This document shows, piece by piece, positions 16,499-23,614 of a stretch of 64,000 nt of DNA. The stretch covers positions 6,583 through 70,582 of the forward strand of contig DATKYR010000071.1 of NCBI GenBank assembly GCA_035528395.1, read 5' to 3'. The first letter of the stretch is position 1. Every line of letters begins with the position of its first letter. Source of the DNA: NIOZ-UU13 sp035528395 (GTDB lineage Bacteria > Planctomycetota > Phycisphaerae > Sedimentisphaerales > Anaerobacaceae). The notes beneath the pieces are model-generated. The model searched no databases. It was not told the DNA's origin and saw only the letters and a program-made list of their open reading frames with translations. A program made the position numbers and the translations under genes.

Positions 16499-18297
16499 AA
16501 AATTTATGGATGAAAAATACTCTGCTCTGTGCCCTGCCGTTCATTGCCAGTGCGGTAATGCTGACGGTGATTCAGGTACCGATTAGCTGGTCGCTGTTAG
16601 CGTGGGTATCGTTTGTGCCTTTTATTTTAGCCTGCTCGCCGGATGCCAAACACCGGCGCCTGGCGCTTGTAAGCTACGTCATTTCACTTTGTTACTGGCT
16701 GGGTAATCTATACTGGTTGATCCCGGTCACTATAGCCGGCTGGATTGCTTTTTGTCTGTACACCGCTGCTCTTTGGCCGATACTAGCGCTTTGTCTGCGC
16801 TACTGCAGAATAAAAAAAATCCCATTGTTTTTGGCCTCGGCGGTATTAATTGTCGGTATCGAACAAATGCAGGGCCTTTTTTTAGGTGGTTTTTTTTGGC
16901 GGTTTCTGGCACACAGCCAGTATCAAAATATACCTCTTATCCAGATAGCGGACATATTCGGCACGGCTGGAATATCATTTCTAATAGCGATGGTCAACGG
17001 GTTATTGGCCGAGCTAATAATTGCCGCCGTTTCCTGTCACCCCTTCGACAAGCTCAGGGCAGGCTCTGAGCGCAGCGAAGGGTCTCCTCTCCCGGTCAAA
17101 ATAATGAGATTCTTCGTTTCGCTCAGAATGACAATTTTTTTGAAAATCGCTGTTGTCTGTGCCGCTGTCGTGGCCACCATTATCTACGGACGATGGAGAA
17201 TAAGCCAGGAAGACCAATGCATTCAGCCCGGCCCTTATGTTGCATCTTTACAATCGAACGTCCCTCAGTCGGTCAAGAGAACATTCAAGTCCAGCGAGGA
17301 TTTATTCAACGGATTGATGGAGCATAGTAAAGCAAGTGCACAAGCCGGTGCCGAGCTAATCGTTTGGCCCGAAACAATGGTGCAGGCAACGTTAAACCCT
17401 GAAGTGTTGCGGCTTTTAGAACCTTCGCATACCTGGAAAGTTTTTGACGAAAGGCTTCGCGAACATTCGAAAGATACCGCTTTTGTGCTGGTGGGCGCAT
17501 ACGGTGGTATGCCGGAAATCCGGGAAAATTTAGAAATCTATTTAGCCAAGAGATATAATTCGGCTTTTCTGTACAACATAGACGGCACAAAGGCTCCTCA
17601 GAGCTACAATAAAATACACCTGGTTCCCTTTGGGGAATTTCTGCCGTTCAGGAAAAACTGCCTTTGGCTTTACAACTTTTTGATGAAGTTTACACCCTAC
17701 AATTATGATTATTCACTCGACGCAGGCAGCAAATACACGGTTTTTGAAATGACAGGCCAGGGCCCAGAAGCCCAGGCTTACAAATTCGGCGTAATGATTT
17801 GCTACGAGGACACCGTCCCTGAGATCGCCCGAAGATTTGCTATAGACAAACAGGGTACAAAGAGACTCGACTGGCTCGTGAATATAAGTAACGACGGCTG
17901 GTTCGTTCGGTTCAAGGATGAAAAAGTCCTGCCAAGCGCAGAACTTGCCCAGCACGCAGCCGTTTGTGCCTTCAGGGCCGTCGAAAACAGACTTGCCATC
18001 CTGCGAAGCGTTAATACCGGAATAAGCTGCCTTATCGACAGTTCCGGAAGCATAAGATACGGATTTGTGGCCGGCAATTTACCTCCTCAAACTATGGCAA
18101 GAACAGGTATGCCGGGATGGTTCCTCGACAGAATAATGATAGATAAAAGAACAACTTTTTTCAGCAAATTCGGCGAATGGTTAGGTTTTTGCTGTGAAGT
18201 CTGTCTTATTTTGCTCATAATAGTATCGCTTTCGGCAAGATTCTTCAGAACCAAAAAATTCAAAACTCTTTCAGCAGGGAAGCTAAATGGAACATAA
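16495..18297 (+). CDS. lnt: Apolipoprotein N-acyltransferase
   Basis: About 600 residues: five to six membrane helices in the first 190 residues, a seventh near 213-232, then a periplasmic CN-hydrolase domain and a C-terminal helix (about 562-582). The catalytic triad is visible as E293 (VWPETMV), K373 (YNKIHLVP) and C436 (VMICYED). Lnt adds the third acyl chain to lipoproteins using phospholipid. The TTG start overlaps the preceding stop and has AAGGAT upstream; ATG 16510 is an alternative. Residues about 181-213 (SCHPFDKLRAGSERSEGS and on) are encoded by a dispersed palindromic repeat inserted in frame in a loop before the last N-terminal helix. It precedes a lipoprotein gene, overlapping by 11 bases. 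Confidence 0.93.
   Translation: MKNLWMKNTLLCALPFIASAVMLTVIQVPISWSLLAWVSFVPFILACSPDAKHRRLALVSYVISLCYWLGNLYWLIPVTIAGWIAFCLYTAALWPILALCLRYCRIKKIPLFLASAVLIVGIEQMQGLFLGGFFWRFLAHSQYQNIPLIQIADIFGTAGISFLIAMVNGLLAELIIAAVSCHPFDKLRAGSERSEGSPLPVKIMRFFVSLRMTIFLKIAVVCAAVVATIIYGRWRISQEDQCIQPGPYVASLQSNVPQSVKRTFKSSEDLFNGLMEHSKASAQAGAELIVWPETMVQATLNPEVLRLLEPSHTWKVFDERLREHSKDTAFVLVGAYGGMPEIRENLEIYLAKRYNSAFLYNIDGTKAPQSYNKIHLVPFGEFLPFRKNCLWLYNFLMKFTPYNYDYSLDAGSKYTVFEMTGQGPEAQAYKFGVMICYEDTVPEIARRFAIDKQGTKRLDWLVNISNDGWFVRFKDEKVLPSAELAQHAAVCAFRAVENRLAILRSVNTGISCLIDSSGSIRYGFVAGNLPPQTMARTGMPGWFLDRIMIDKRTTFFSKFGEWLGFCCEVCLILLIIVSLSARFFRTKKFKTLSAGKLNGT
17036..17132 (+). repeat. Palindromic repeat inserted in frame in lnt
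   Basis: TCACCCCTTCGACAAGCTCA...CTGAGCGCAGCGAAGGGTCTC followed by GAGATTCTTCGTTTCGCTCAGAATGAC. These are the same modules as the intergenic elements near 22.9 kb, but here they are translated within Lnt. Confidence 0.85.
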
Positions 18298-19390
18298 GCT
18301 AAAAAAAACTGAAACACTTGATTCCTTATACAGAAGTCAGAAATCAGAAGTCAGAAGTCAGTCCTTTCCTTTGTTTTCTGTCCTCTGTTCTCTGTCCTCT
18401 GTTTTCTGCATTTGGATTTTGCTTTTTGCTTGCTTAATGGTATTCGTCTTCGGATGCGATGAATCATCGCAAACAACATCTCGTAATTTCAATGCCACGA
18501 ACATAGGTGCACCCTGGTCAAAAGCTCTGGGAACCATCCAGGAGGGTTTGGCCGACAACGACCCTTTAGTCAGGGTTCGCGCCCTCGAAGTGGTTGCAGC
18601 CACCGAGCAAATCAGACTTATGCCTCAGGTACATCAACTACTAAATGATAAGTCTATGCCGGTCAGATTTGCCGCCGCTTTGGCTGTCGGCGATTTGGAA
18701 TATTCCCCTTCGAAAAGGTCGGTAAGTCAATTACTGAAAGATAGCGATGCAAATGTCACAACTGCCGCTGCTTACGCGATGACTAAGCTTGGCTCTGCTA
18801 AGTATATCGAAGCTCTTCGAAATGCAATATCCAGCAGCGACCAGACGGTCAGGGCCAACGCTGCTTTACTATTAGGCAAGAGTGGCGATAAAAGCTCCTT
18901 AGAGCTCTTGTGGCGTACGATGCAAAGCAAGGATTCAGATGACAGGGTCATATATCAGTCGGCGGAAGCCATAGCAATGCTCGGCGATGAGCGGATATAT
19001 CCGAAGCTTTGGACGATGCTTATAAGTGCTTATGCGGACGTGCGACTTATGGGTGTAGAGGCAATGGGCAAGCTCGGCATGCCGGAGGCAAAAAATGCCC
19101 TGATTAGAATGCTGGATGATGATATCCTGGAGATTCGGCTGGCTGCGGCCGAACAGCTCGGTGTGTTCAAAGACACCATCGGCGAATCCAAAGTACTGGA
19201 AGTGTTCGAGAAAAATCTTACCAGCGGCCTGGATCCCGAGGCCGCAGAACGTGCCAATGTGCTCACAGCGCTGGCGATAGGCCAAATTTGTACACCTACT
19301 TTGACAAAATTTCTGCCCCAATTGCTGCAAAATGAGTCAAAATTTGTCCGTATCGCCGCTGCAAAAGCCGTTTTGCAATGTACAAAATGA
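18287..19390 (+). CDS. HEAT-repeat lipoprotein
   Basis: 367 residues. As in the gene at 14114, the N-terminus is made by a short-unit repeat tract (RSQKSEVRSQ, then FPLFSVLCSLSSVFCIWILL) that doubles as a signal peptide, ending in a lipobox-like VFVFGC at about residue 57. From about residue 85 to the end there are roughly eight HEAT/PBS-lyase-type helical repeats, for example DNDPLVRVRALEVV, DKSMPVRFAAALAVGDL, SSDQTVRANAALLLGK and DDILEIRLAAAEQLG. Such solenoids bind proteins; a role as an envelope scaffold is possible but unproven. It overlaps lnt by 11 bases, an apt neighbour since Lnt finishes lipoproteins. Confidence 0.82.
   Translation: MEHKLKKTETLDSLYRSQKSEVRSQSFPLFSVLCSLSSVFCIWILLFACLMVFVFGCDESSQTTSRNFNATNIGAPWSKALGTIQEGLADNDPLVRVRALEVVAATEQIRLMPQVHQLLNDKSMPVRFAAALAVGDLEYSPSKRSVSQLLKDSDANVTTAAAYAMTKLGSAKYIEALRNAISSSDQTVRANAALLLGKSGDKSSLELLWRTMQSKDSDDRVIYQSAEAIAMLGDERIYPKLWTMLISAYADVRLMGVEAMGKLGMPEAKNALIRMLDDDILEIRLAAAEQLGVFKDTIGESKVLEVFEKNLTSGLDPEAAERANVLTALAIGQICTPTLTKFLPQLLQNESKFVRIAAAKAVLQCTK
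18328..18416 (+). repeat. Short-unit repeat tract encoding a signal peptide (second copy)
   Basis: CAGAAGTCAGAAATCAGAAG units followed by TTTTCTGTCCTCTGTTCTCT units, inside the 5' end of the HEAT-repeat gene. Confidence 0.8.
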
Positions 19391-19480
19391 CAAAAGACCC
19401 CTAAAAATCCTATGTTATCGGATTTAGCATCGCCCATTTTTCATCGTCCATTTTAATTTAGGCTATTTATCAAAAATAAC

Positions 19481-19509
19481 TTGACCTTTCCGAGCTTTAA
19501 ACGTAAAAT
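19481..19509 (+). promoter_or_regulatory. Candidate promoter of the cell-shape gene block
   Basis: TTGACC (19481-19486) and TAAAAT (19504-19509) with a 17-base spacer, about 195 bases ahead of the coiled-coil gene at 19704. Confidence 0.6.
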
Positions 19510-19703
19510 TGTAATATATACATATAATATCAGGGCCGGAGGCTCTATTTTGCGAGCCTATACCAATTGAGTTCAGGCTCACAAATAATTGGTGGCGGGC
19601 AAAATGGAGGTTTTCCAAACCCCTTTATCGCGTTTAGGATGCCCTCTCGTAGGGTAACGGGTGTATTGAAAAGAAAACACAAAGTTAACGAAAGGAGCCT
19701 GTT
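19510..19703 (+). other. Long structured 5' leader
   Basis: About 190 bases without an ORF, with several local stems: GGCTC-tattttgc-GAGCC, CCAATT...AATTGG and CCCT-ctcgt-AGGG. It ends with AAAGGAG ahead of the TTG start at 19704. It may be a cis-regulatory RNA, but I could not match it to any known riboswitch. Confidence 0.35.
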
Positions 19704-20582
19704 TTGAGTACGCTTACAAAGGTCTTAATAGTTCTGCTAACGATATCCTCGATTTTTCTCTGCGGTATCGTCGTAACTTATGTTGCTAATGCTGAAAACT
19801 ATAGACAAAATTATCTTGACCAAAGGAGGGAAAAAGATGCTGCAGAGCAGATTAAGGAACAAGCCGTAAAAGATAAAAATAAAACAATCGAGGATGCAGC
19901 CGAGCGTGAACGGAAGCTAAAAAGTGATATTAGCGCCCTTGTAACCCAGGTCGGGCAATTAAACACAAAATTCGCCGAAGCTGAAAGACAAAAAGCTGCT
20001 TTGATTGAGGAAGCTGGTAAATGGAAGGCCATAACCAGAGACTTTTACGACACCAATGACAAGCAAAGGCAGTTGTTAGAAGATACGCTCGCCAAGCTAA
20101 AGACAATCGAAGCTGAGCAAATCAAGTCAGACCAAGATATCAAAGAAACTACGGCCGCTCTTATCGAGAAACTGGCAATAATAGCAACGCTGGAAAAACA
20201 ATCGAAACAACTACTCGAAGAAAAAACAGACTTGCAAAACAGTTTAGACCAGTTCTTCCAGCGAACCGGCAAAGCTGTTGCTGCTCCCGAACGGGTTACA
20301 ACCATAAAAGAGAAAGCTCAGGTAGCACTGCCAACGGTAGACATCAGCCTGAACGGTTTGATAATCGCAGTGGACCTGGGAAATTCTCTGGCTGAGATAT
20401 CCATCGGCGCAGCAAACGGCGTCAAACAAAATATGAGATTCCATGTAACTCGCGCCGATAAGTTTATTTGTGACATTGTAATTTTAGACATTGAGCCTGA
20501 AAAGGCAATCGGCACCCTGGAGCTTATGGACGTTACAAAGGAACAGCCTAAAGCCGGCGATAACGTCAGTACTAATTTGTAG
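19704..20582 (+). CDS. Membrane-anchored coiled-coil protein upstream of mreB
   Basis: The start is TTG at 19704, with AAAGGAG nine bases before it. Residues 5-27 are a membrane helix, then about 150 residues of heptad-like, charged coiled coil (for example EQIKEQAVKDKNKTIEDAAE). The C-terminal part (about 210-292) is beta-rich with NSLAEISIGAANGVKQNMRF and GDNVSTNL, reminiscent of the SH3-like barrels at the end of MreC. It lies directly before a mini membrane protein and mreB, so a role in anchoring or spacing the elongation machinery is inferred. No named family was recognised. Confidence 0.65.
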   Translation: MSTLTKVLIVLLTISSIFLCGIVVTYVANAENYRQNYLDQRREKDAAEQIKEQAVKDKNKTIEDAAERERKLKSDISALVTQVGQLNTKFAEAERQKAALIEEAGKWKAITRDFYDTNDKQRQLLEDTLAKLKTIEAEQIKSDQDIKETTAALIEKLAIIATLEKQSKQLLEEKTDLQNSLDQFFQRTGKAVAAPERVTTIKEKAQVALPTVDISLNGLIIAVDLGNSLAEISIGAANGVKQNMRFHVTRADKFICDIVILDIEPEKAIGTLELMDVTKEQPKAGDNVSTNL

Positions 20583-20620
20583 AAAACCCAAATGATGTGT
20601 TTATACTATGCGAGGTTGAT

Positions 20621-20782
20621 ATGAGTCCTAATGGGCAGACCCGCGGCAAAAAGGTAACAGTACCGGATAACCTCTATACGATTATTCTTGCTTTGGCGTT
20701 TTGTGCAGTTCTGGCTACTTCCGCGTTTGTCGCTTACCAGTGCTATACGCAGTACGGCACGATATTCCAAATCCCAACGTAA
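20621..20782 (+). CDS. Mini membrane protein in the mreB block
   Basis: 53 residues from ATG 20621, which has GAGGTTG upstream; an in-frame ATG at 20597 lacks one. After a short polar N-terminus (MSPNGQTRGKKVTVPDNLYT) there is one membrane helix (about 20-44) and a short tail. It sits between the coiled-coil gene and mreB, on the same strand and close by, so it is probably a small partner of one of them. No homologue was recognised. Confidence 0.55.
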   Translation: MSPNGQTRGKKVTVPDNLYTIILALAFCAVLATSAFVAYQCYTQYGTIFQIPT

Positions 20783-20791
20783 ATTTCACTA

Positions 20792-20862
20792 TTGACAATA
20801 CCGCTCTTTAGTATATAAAAATAGCCAGTTAGAAATTGCGGTTTCCGCAAGTCTCTAAACTG
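20792..20862 (+). promoter_or_regulatory. mreB promoter and 5' hairpin
   Basis: TTGACA (20792-20797), 16-base spacer, TATAAA (20814-20819). The leader carries a hairpin CAGTTAGA...TTGCGG-ttt-CCGCAA...TCTCTAAACTG (20823-20862) just before the AAAGGAG of mreB. Confidence 0.6.
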
Positions 20863-20884
20863 TAATTCAAGAAAGGAGTCGAAA

Positions 20885-21940
20885 GTGGTGCTGGACACAA
20901 TCTTAGGTTGGTTCAGTATGGATATGGGTATCGACCTTGGTACCTGCACTACCCTGGTTTGTGTCCGTGATAAAGGTATTGTTCTCAATGAGCCCTCCGT
21001 AGTTGCTGTCCGCAAAGGAACCAACATCGTCCTGAACAACGGCGAAGCTGTGGGCCTGGTTGCACGTGAAATGTTAGGCAAAACGCCGGGCTCGATTAGC
21101 GCAATAAGACCTCTCAAAGACGGCGTAATCAGTGACTTCGAAATCACCGAGGCCATGCTGAGCTATTTTATCAGGAAGGTGCACGGCAGAGGCGGTCTTA
21201 TCAGGCCTCGAGTCGTAATCGCTGTGCCGAGCGGAATAACTGCTGTTGAAAGACGGGCCGTTATAGATAGTGCGGAACGGGCAGGTGCACGCAAAGTCTA
21301 TCTCGTCGATGAACCAATGGCGGCAGGAATCGGAGCAGGACTGCCAATCACAGAGCCTACCGCCTCGATGATTGTCGATATCGGCGGAGGAACGACGGAA
21401 GTGGCTATAATGAGTCTGGCCGATATCGCCACCTCAGAGTCAATTCGTATAGGCGGCGACGATATGGACGAAGCGGTAATCAACCATCTTAAGAAAACTT
21501 ACAACCTGCTCATCGGCGAACCAAGGGCTGAAAAAGTCAAGATACAAATCGGCTCCGCCGCCCCGCTGGAAGAAGAATTGACGATGGAAGTGGCCGGCAG
21601 AGATACCATCTCCGGTCTGCCGAGAAAAATCGTTATTACCAGTGAGGAAATCAGAGAGTCGCTCCGCGACCCCATCGCTACAATTATAGATACGGTTACC
21701 GCAACGCTGGAAAAGGCCGAGCCGGAATTGGCCGCCGACCTCATCGACAACGGCGTGCACATTTGCGGTGGCGGCTCACTGCTGCGTGGAATGGATACGG
21801 TCCTGGCAAATGCAACCGGCCTGAAGGTCGAAATAGTCGATGACCCGCTAAGCTGCGTAGCTCGAGGGACCAGTGTCTATCTTGAAAATCTGGAGTTGTG
21901 GAAGGACACGATGGACCACAACGAATACGGATGGGAATGA
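20885..21940 (+). CDS. mreB: Actin-like rod-shape protein MreB
   Basis: 351 residues beginning with GTG, preceded by AAAGGAG. The actin-fold ATP-binding motifs are present: MGIDLGTCTTLVCV (phosphate 1), MIVDIGGGTTEVAI (phosphate 2) and GGGSLLRGMDTVL (adenosine). PSVVAVRKGTN and RPRVVIAVPSGITAVERRA are typical MreB segments. MreB filaments guide lateral wall synthesis through MreC, MreD, RodA and PBP2; mreC, mreD and PBP2 follow here, rodA does not. Confidence 0.97.
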   Translation: MVLDTILGWFSMDMGIDLGTCTTLVCVRDKGIVLNEPSVVAVRKGTNIVLNNGEAVGLVAREMLGKTPGSISAIRPLKDGVISDFEITEAMLSYFIRKVHGRGGLIRPRVVIAVPSGITAVERRAVIDSAERAGARKVYLVDEPMAAGIGAGLPITEPTASMIVDIGGGTTEVAIMSLADIATSESIRIGGDDMDEAVINHLKKTYNLLIGEPRAEKVKIQIGSAAPLEEELTMEVAGRDTISGLPRKIVITSEEIRESLRDPIATIIDTVTATLEKAEPELAADLIDNGVHICGGGSLLRGMDTVLANATGLKVEIVDDPLSCVARGTSVYLENLELWKDTMDHNEYGWE

Positions 21941-21948
21941 TTAGAAAG

Positions 21949-22017
21949 TGCATAAGTGCACAAGTTATAAGCGCATAAGCTATTTTTTGCTCTTGTGCTC
22001 CTATGCCCTTGTATGCT
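21949..22017 (+). repeat. Short-unit repeat between mreB and mreC
   Basis: AAGTGCATAAGTGCACAAG and related units are followed by roughly their reverse complement, CTTGTGCTCCTATGCCCTTG. Same style of tract as those at 14135 and 18328. Confidence 0.6.
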
Positions 22018-22023
22018 CATATT

Positions 22024-22818
22024 ATGGCAAGGAAGCAAATTAGAGTCTCCAGACGAATGCTGTTTACCTGGTTTACGCTGGCCGGATTCATTTTCCTTTT
22101 TTCCCCGAAAAATCTGACGAATAAATTCCAGTTTGCCTTTCACCGCATTTTCAGCTGGCCGTTAAGTATTGGCAGAAATATTTCACTTTCAGCCGGCACT
22201 CGCCAGCCACTTAGAGATATCGTCAGTCGAGATGAATACGAAAGACTCCTAAACCATCTCACCAACGTTACGCAGCAGCGTAATGATGCACAGCAAACTG
22301 TACAAAAGCTATCCAAAATGCGCAACATGCCTGCCTGGGAACGCATGGGTTTTGTGCTTGCTGATGTGATTACCGTCTCTATCAACGAGCTGCGTAGTGA
22401 GCTTATCCTAAACCGCGGCGAGGATGACGGCCTGGCTAAGGGCCAATTCGTACTGGCCGACAACAGCGTAATCGGAACCATATCCGACGTGGACGCACGC
22501 ACCGCCAAGGTCAGACTGTTTACCGACCCAAAATCCAACACAGCCGTAATAATAGGCGGCTCGGATTGGCTCATGCAAGGCAACGGCAACAACTTAGCAA
22601 AAGTAGAAATGATAAAGCAAAAAGTCAAAATCGGCACTGATGTTATGGCCAGTAAAAGACCTGGATTCCTGGATACACCTATGATTATAGGAAAAGTGGC
22701 TCGATGCGAACGCAATGCCCAACCTTTGGTTTGGGATATAATGGTCGAACCGGTTTGTGACATGCAAAAGGCAGAGAACGTACATGTAATCGTGATGAAT
22801 CCGCCGGAAGTGCGCTAA
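22024..22818 (+). CDS. mreC: Rod-shape-determining protein MreC
   Basis: About 264 residues: an N-terminal membrane helix (about 11-30), a coiled-coil stretch (about 70-105, EYERLLNHLTNVTQQRNDAQQ) and the double beta-barrel domain with LRSELILNRGEDDGLAKGQFV, VIGTISDVDARTAKVRLFTD and the ending of the second barrel. MreC links MreB to periplasmic wall enzymes. The start is uncertain: ATG 22024 or 22003; neither has a clear RBS because repeat DNA fills the upstream region. Confidence 0.93.
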   Translation: MARKQIRVSRRMLFTWFTLAGFIFLFSPKNLTNKFQFAFHRIFSWPLSIGRNISLSAGTRQPLRDIVSRDEYERLLNHLTNVTQQRNDAQQTVQKLSKMRNMPAWERMGFVLADVITVSINELRSELILNRGEDDGLAKGQFVLADNSVIGTISDVDARTAKVRLFTDPKSNTAVIIGGSDWLMQGNGNNLAKVEMIKQKVKIGTDVMASKRPGFLDTPMIIGKVARCERNAQPLVWDIMVEPVCDMQKAENVHVIVMNPPEVR

Positions 22819-22996
22819 AGTGCCTAAAGTGTGCTAAAGTGACAGCAAAGCTGTCATTCTGAGCCCTTCGTTGCGCTCAAGGACAAGCTCAGCGAAGAAT
22901 CTCTTTTTCGTTGGCCAGATCCCTTCGGCAAGCTCAGGGCAGGCTCTTCGGCTTCGCCTCAGGATGACACGTAAGTGTCACTTTAGGCACTTTAGT
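22818..22996 (+). repeat. Dispersed palindromic repeat, long copy B
   Basis: AAGTGCCTAAAGTGTGCTAA, then GACAGC-aaa-GCTGTCATTCTGAG, nested CAAGCTCAGCGAAGAATCTC and GGCAAGCTCAGGGCAGGCTC modules, ending CAGGATGACACGTAAGTGTC and ACTTTAGGCACTT. It separates mreC from mreD. Confidence 0.85.
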
Positions 22997-23070
22997 TCAA
23001 TTGTTACTAAGTTGCGCTGCAGCGTTCTTCTGCGATAGATTTTAAGATGTAAACGGCTGAGGATATATAA

Positions 23071-23553
23071 ATGCGATGGTTCCGGTTTGCAGTTTTAATT
23101 ATTCTTGCTACCGTGCTGCAGGCCAGCTTTTTTGCGGATTTGAATATCAAGCCTGATTTGCTGTTAATACTTTTGGTATTCTTTGCAGTTTACTGCAATA
23201 CGTCGGAGGCCATCATAACTTCCTTCACAATAGGATTCGCTGCGGACCTTATTGGTCGCACGATGGGCCCGCAAATGATTAGCTTCGGTCTTTTCGGCAC
23301 GGCCCTGGCATACCTGCACAGGGTTATTGCTATCAGAAAAATGACTTATCAATTCCTTGCGATATTCATCACAGCTTTTTTGACCGGCTCGCTGGTCTAT
23401 TTCTTAAACTCTCTAAAAGGTGAGCCAACACCACCAAAAATATTCGCCGCTCTTTTCGGGATAGCCCTGTACTCGGCCCTTGTGGGACCGTTTTTATTCT
23501 TACCGTCTGCCTGGTGGATGCGTATCAAGATACATCGCTTCAACCGACGTTAA
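23071..23553 (+). CDS. mreD: Rod-shape-determining protein MreD
   Basis: 160 residues, almost wholly hydrophobic with five to six helices, starting MRWFRFAVLIILATVLQASF and containing the family's NIKPDLLLILLVFFAVY and GFAADLIGRTMGP. MreD is the integral membrane partner of MreC. Position between mreC and the PBP2 gene supports the call. Confidence 0.93.
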   Translation: MRWFRFAVLIILATVLQASFFADLNIKPDLLLILLVFFAVYCNTSEAIITSFTIGFAADLIGRTMGPQMISFGLFGTALAYLHRVIAIRKMTYQFLAIFITAFLTGSLVYFLNSLKGEPTPPKIFAALFGIALYSALVGPFLFLPSAWWMRIKIHRFNRR

Positions 23554-23614
23554 AGCCGTACCCTGAGAATGCCGAATTACCAATCACAGCACGAATCTCT
23601 AAAGACAAAATACG

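Noticed and set aside
19510..19703. Known riboswitch in the leader of the shape block
   Set aside because: Stems are present but no conserved core of cobalamin, SAM, c-di-GMP or other classes was recognised.
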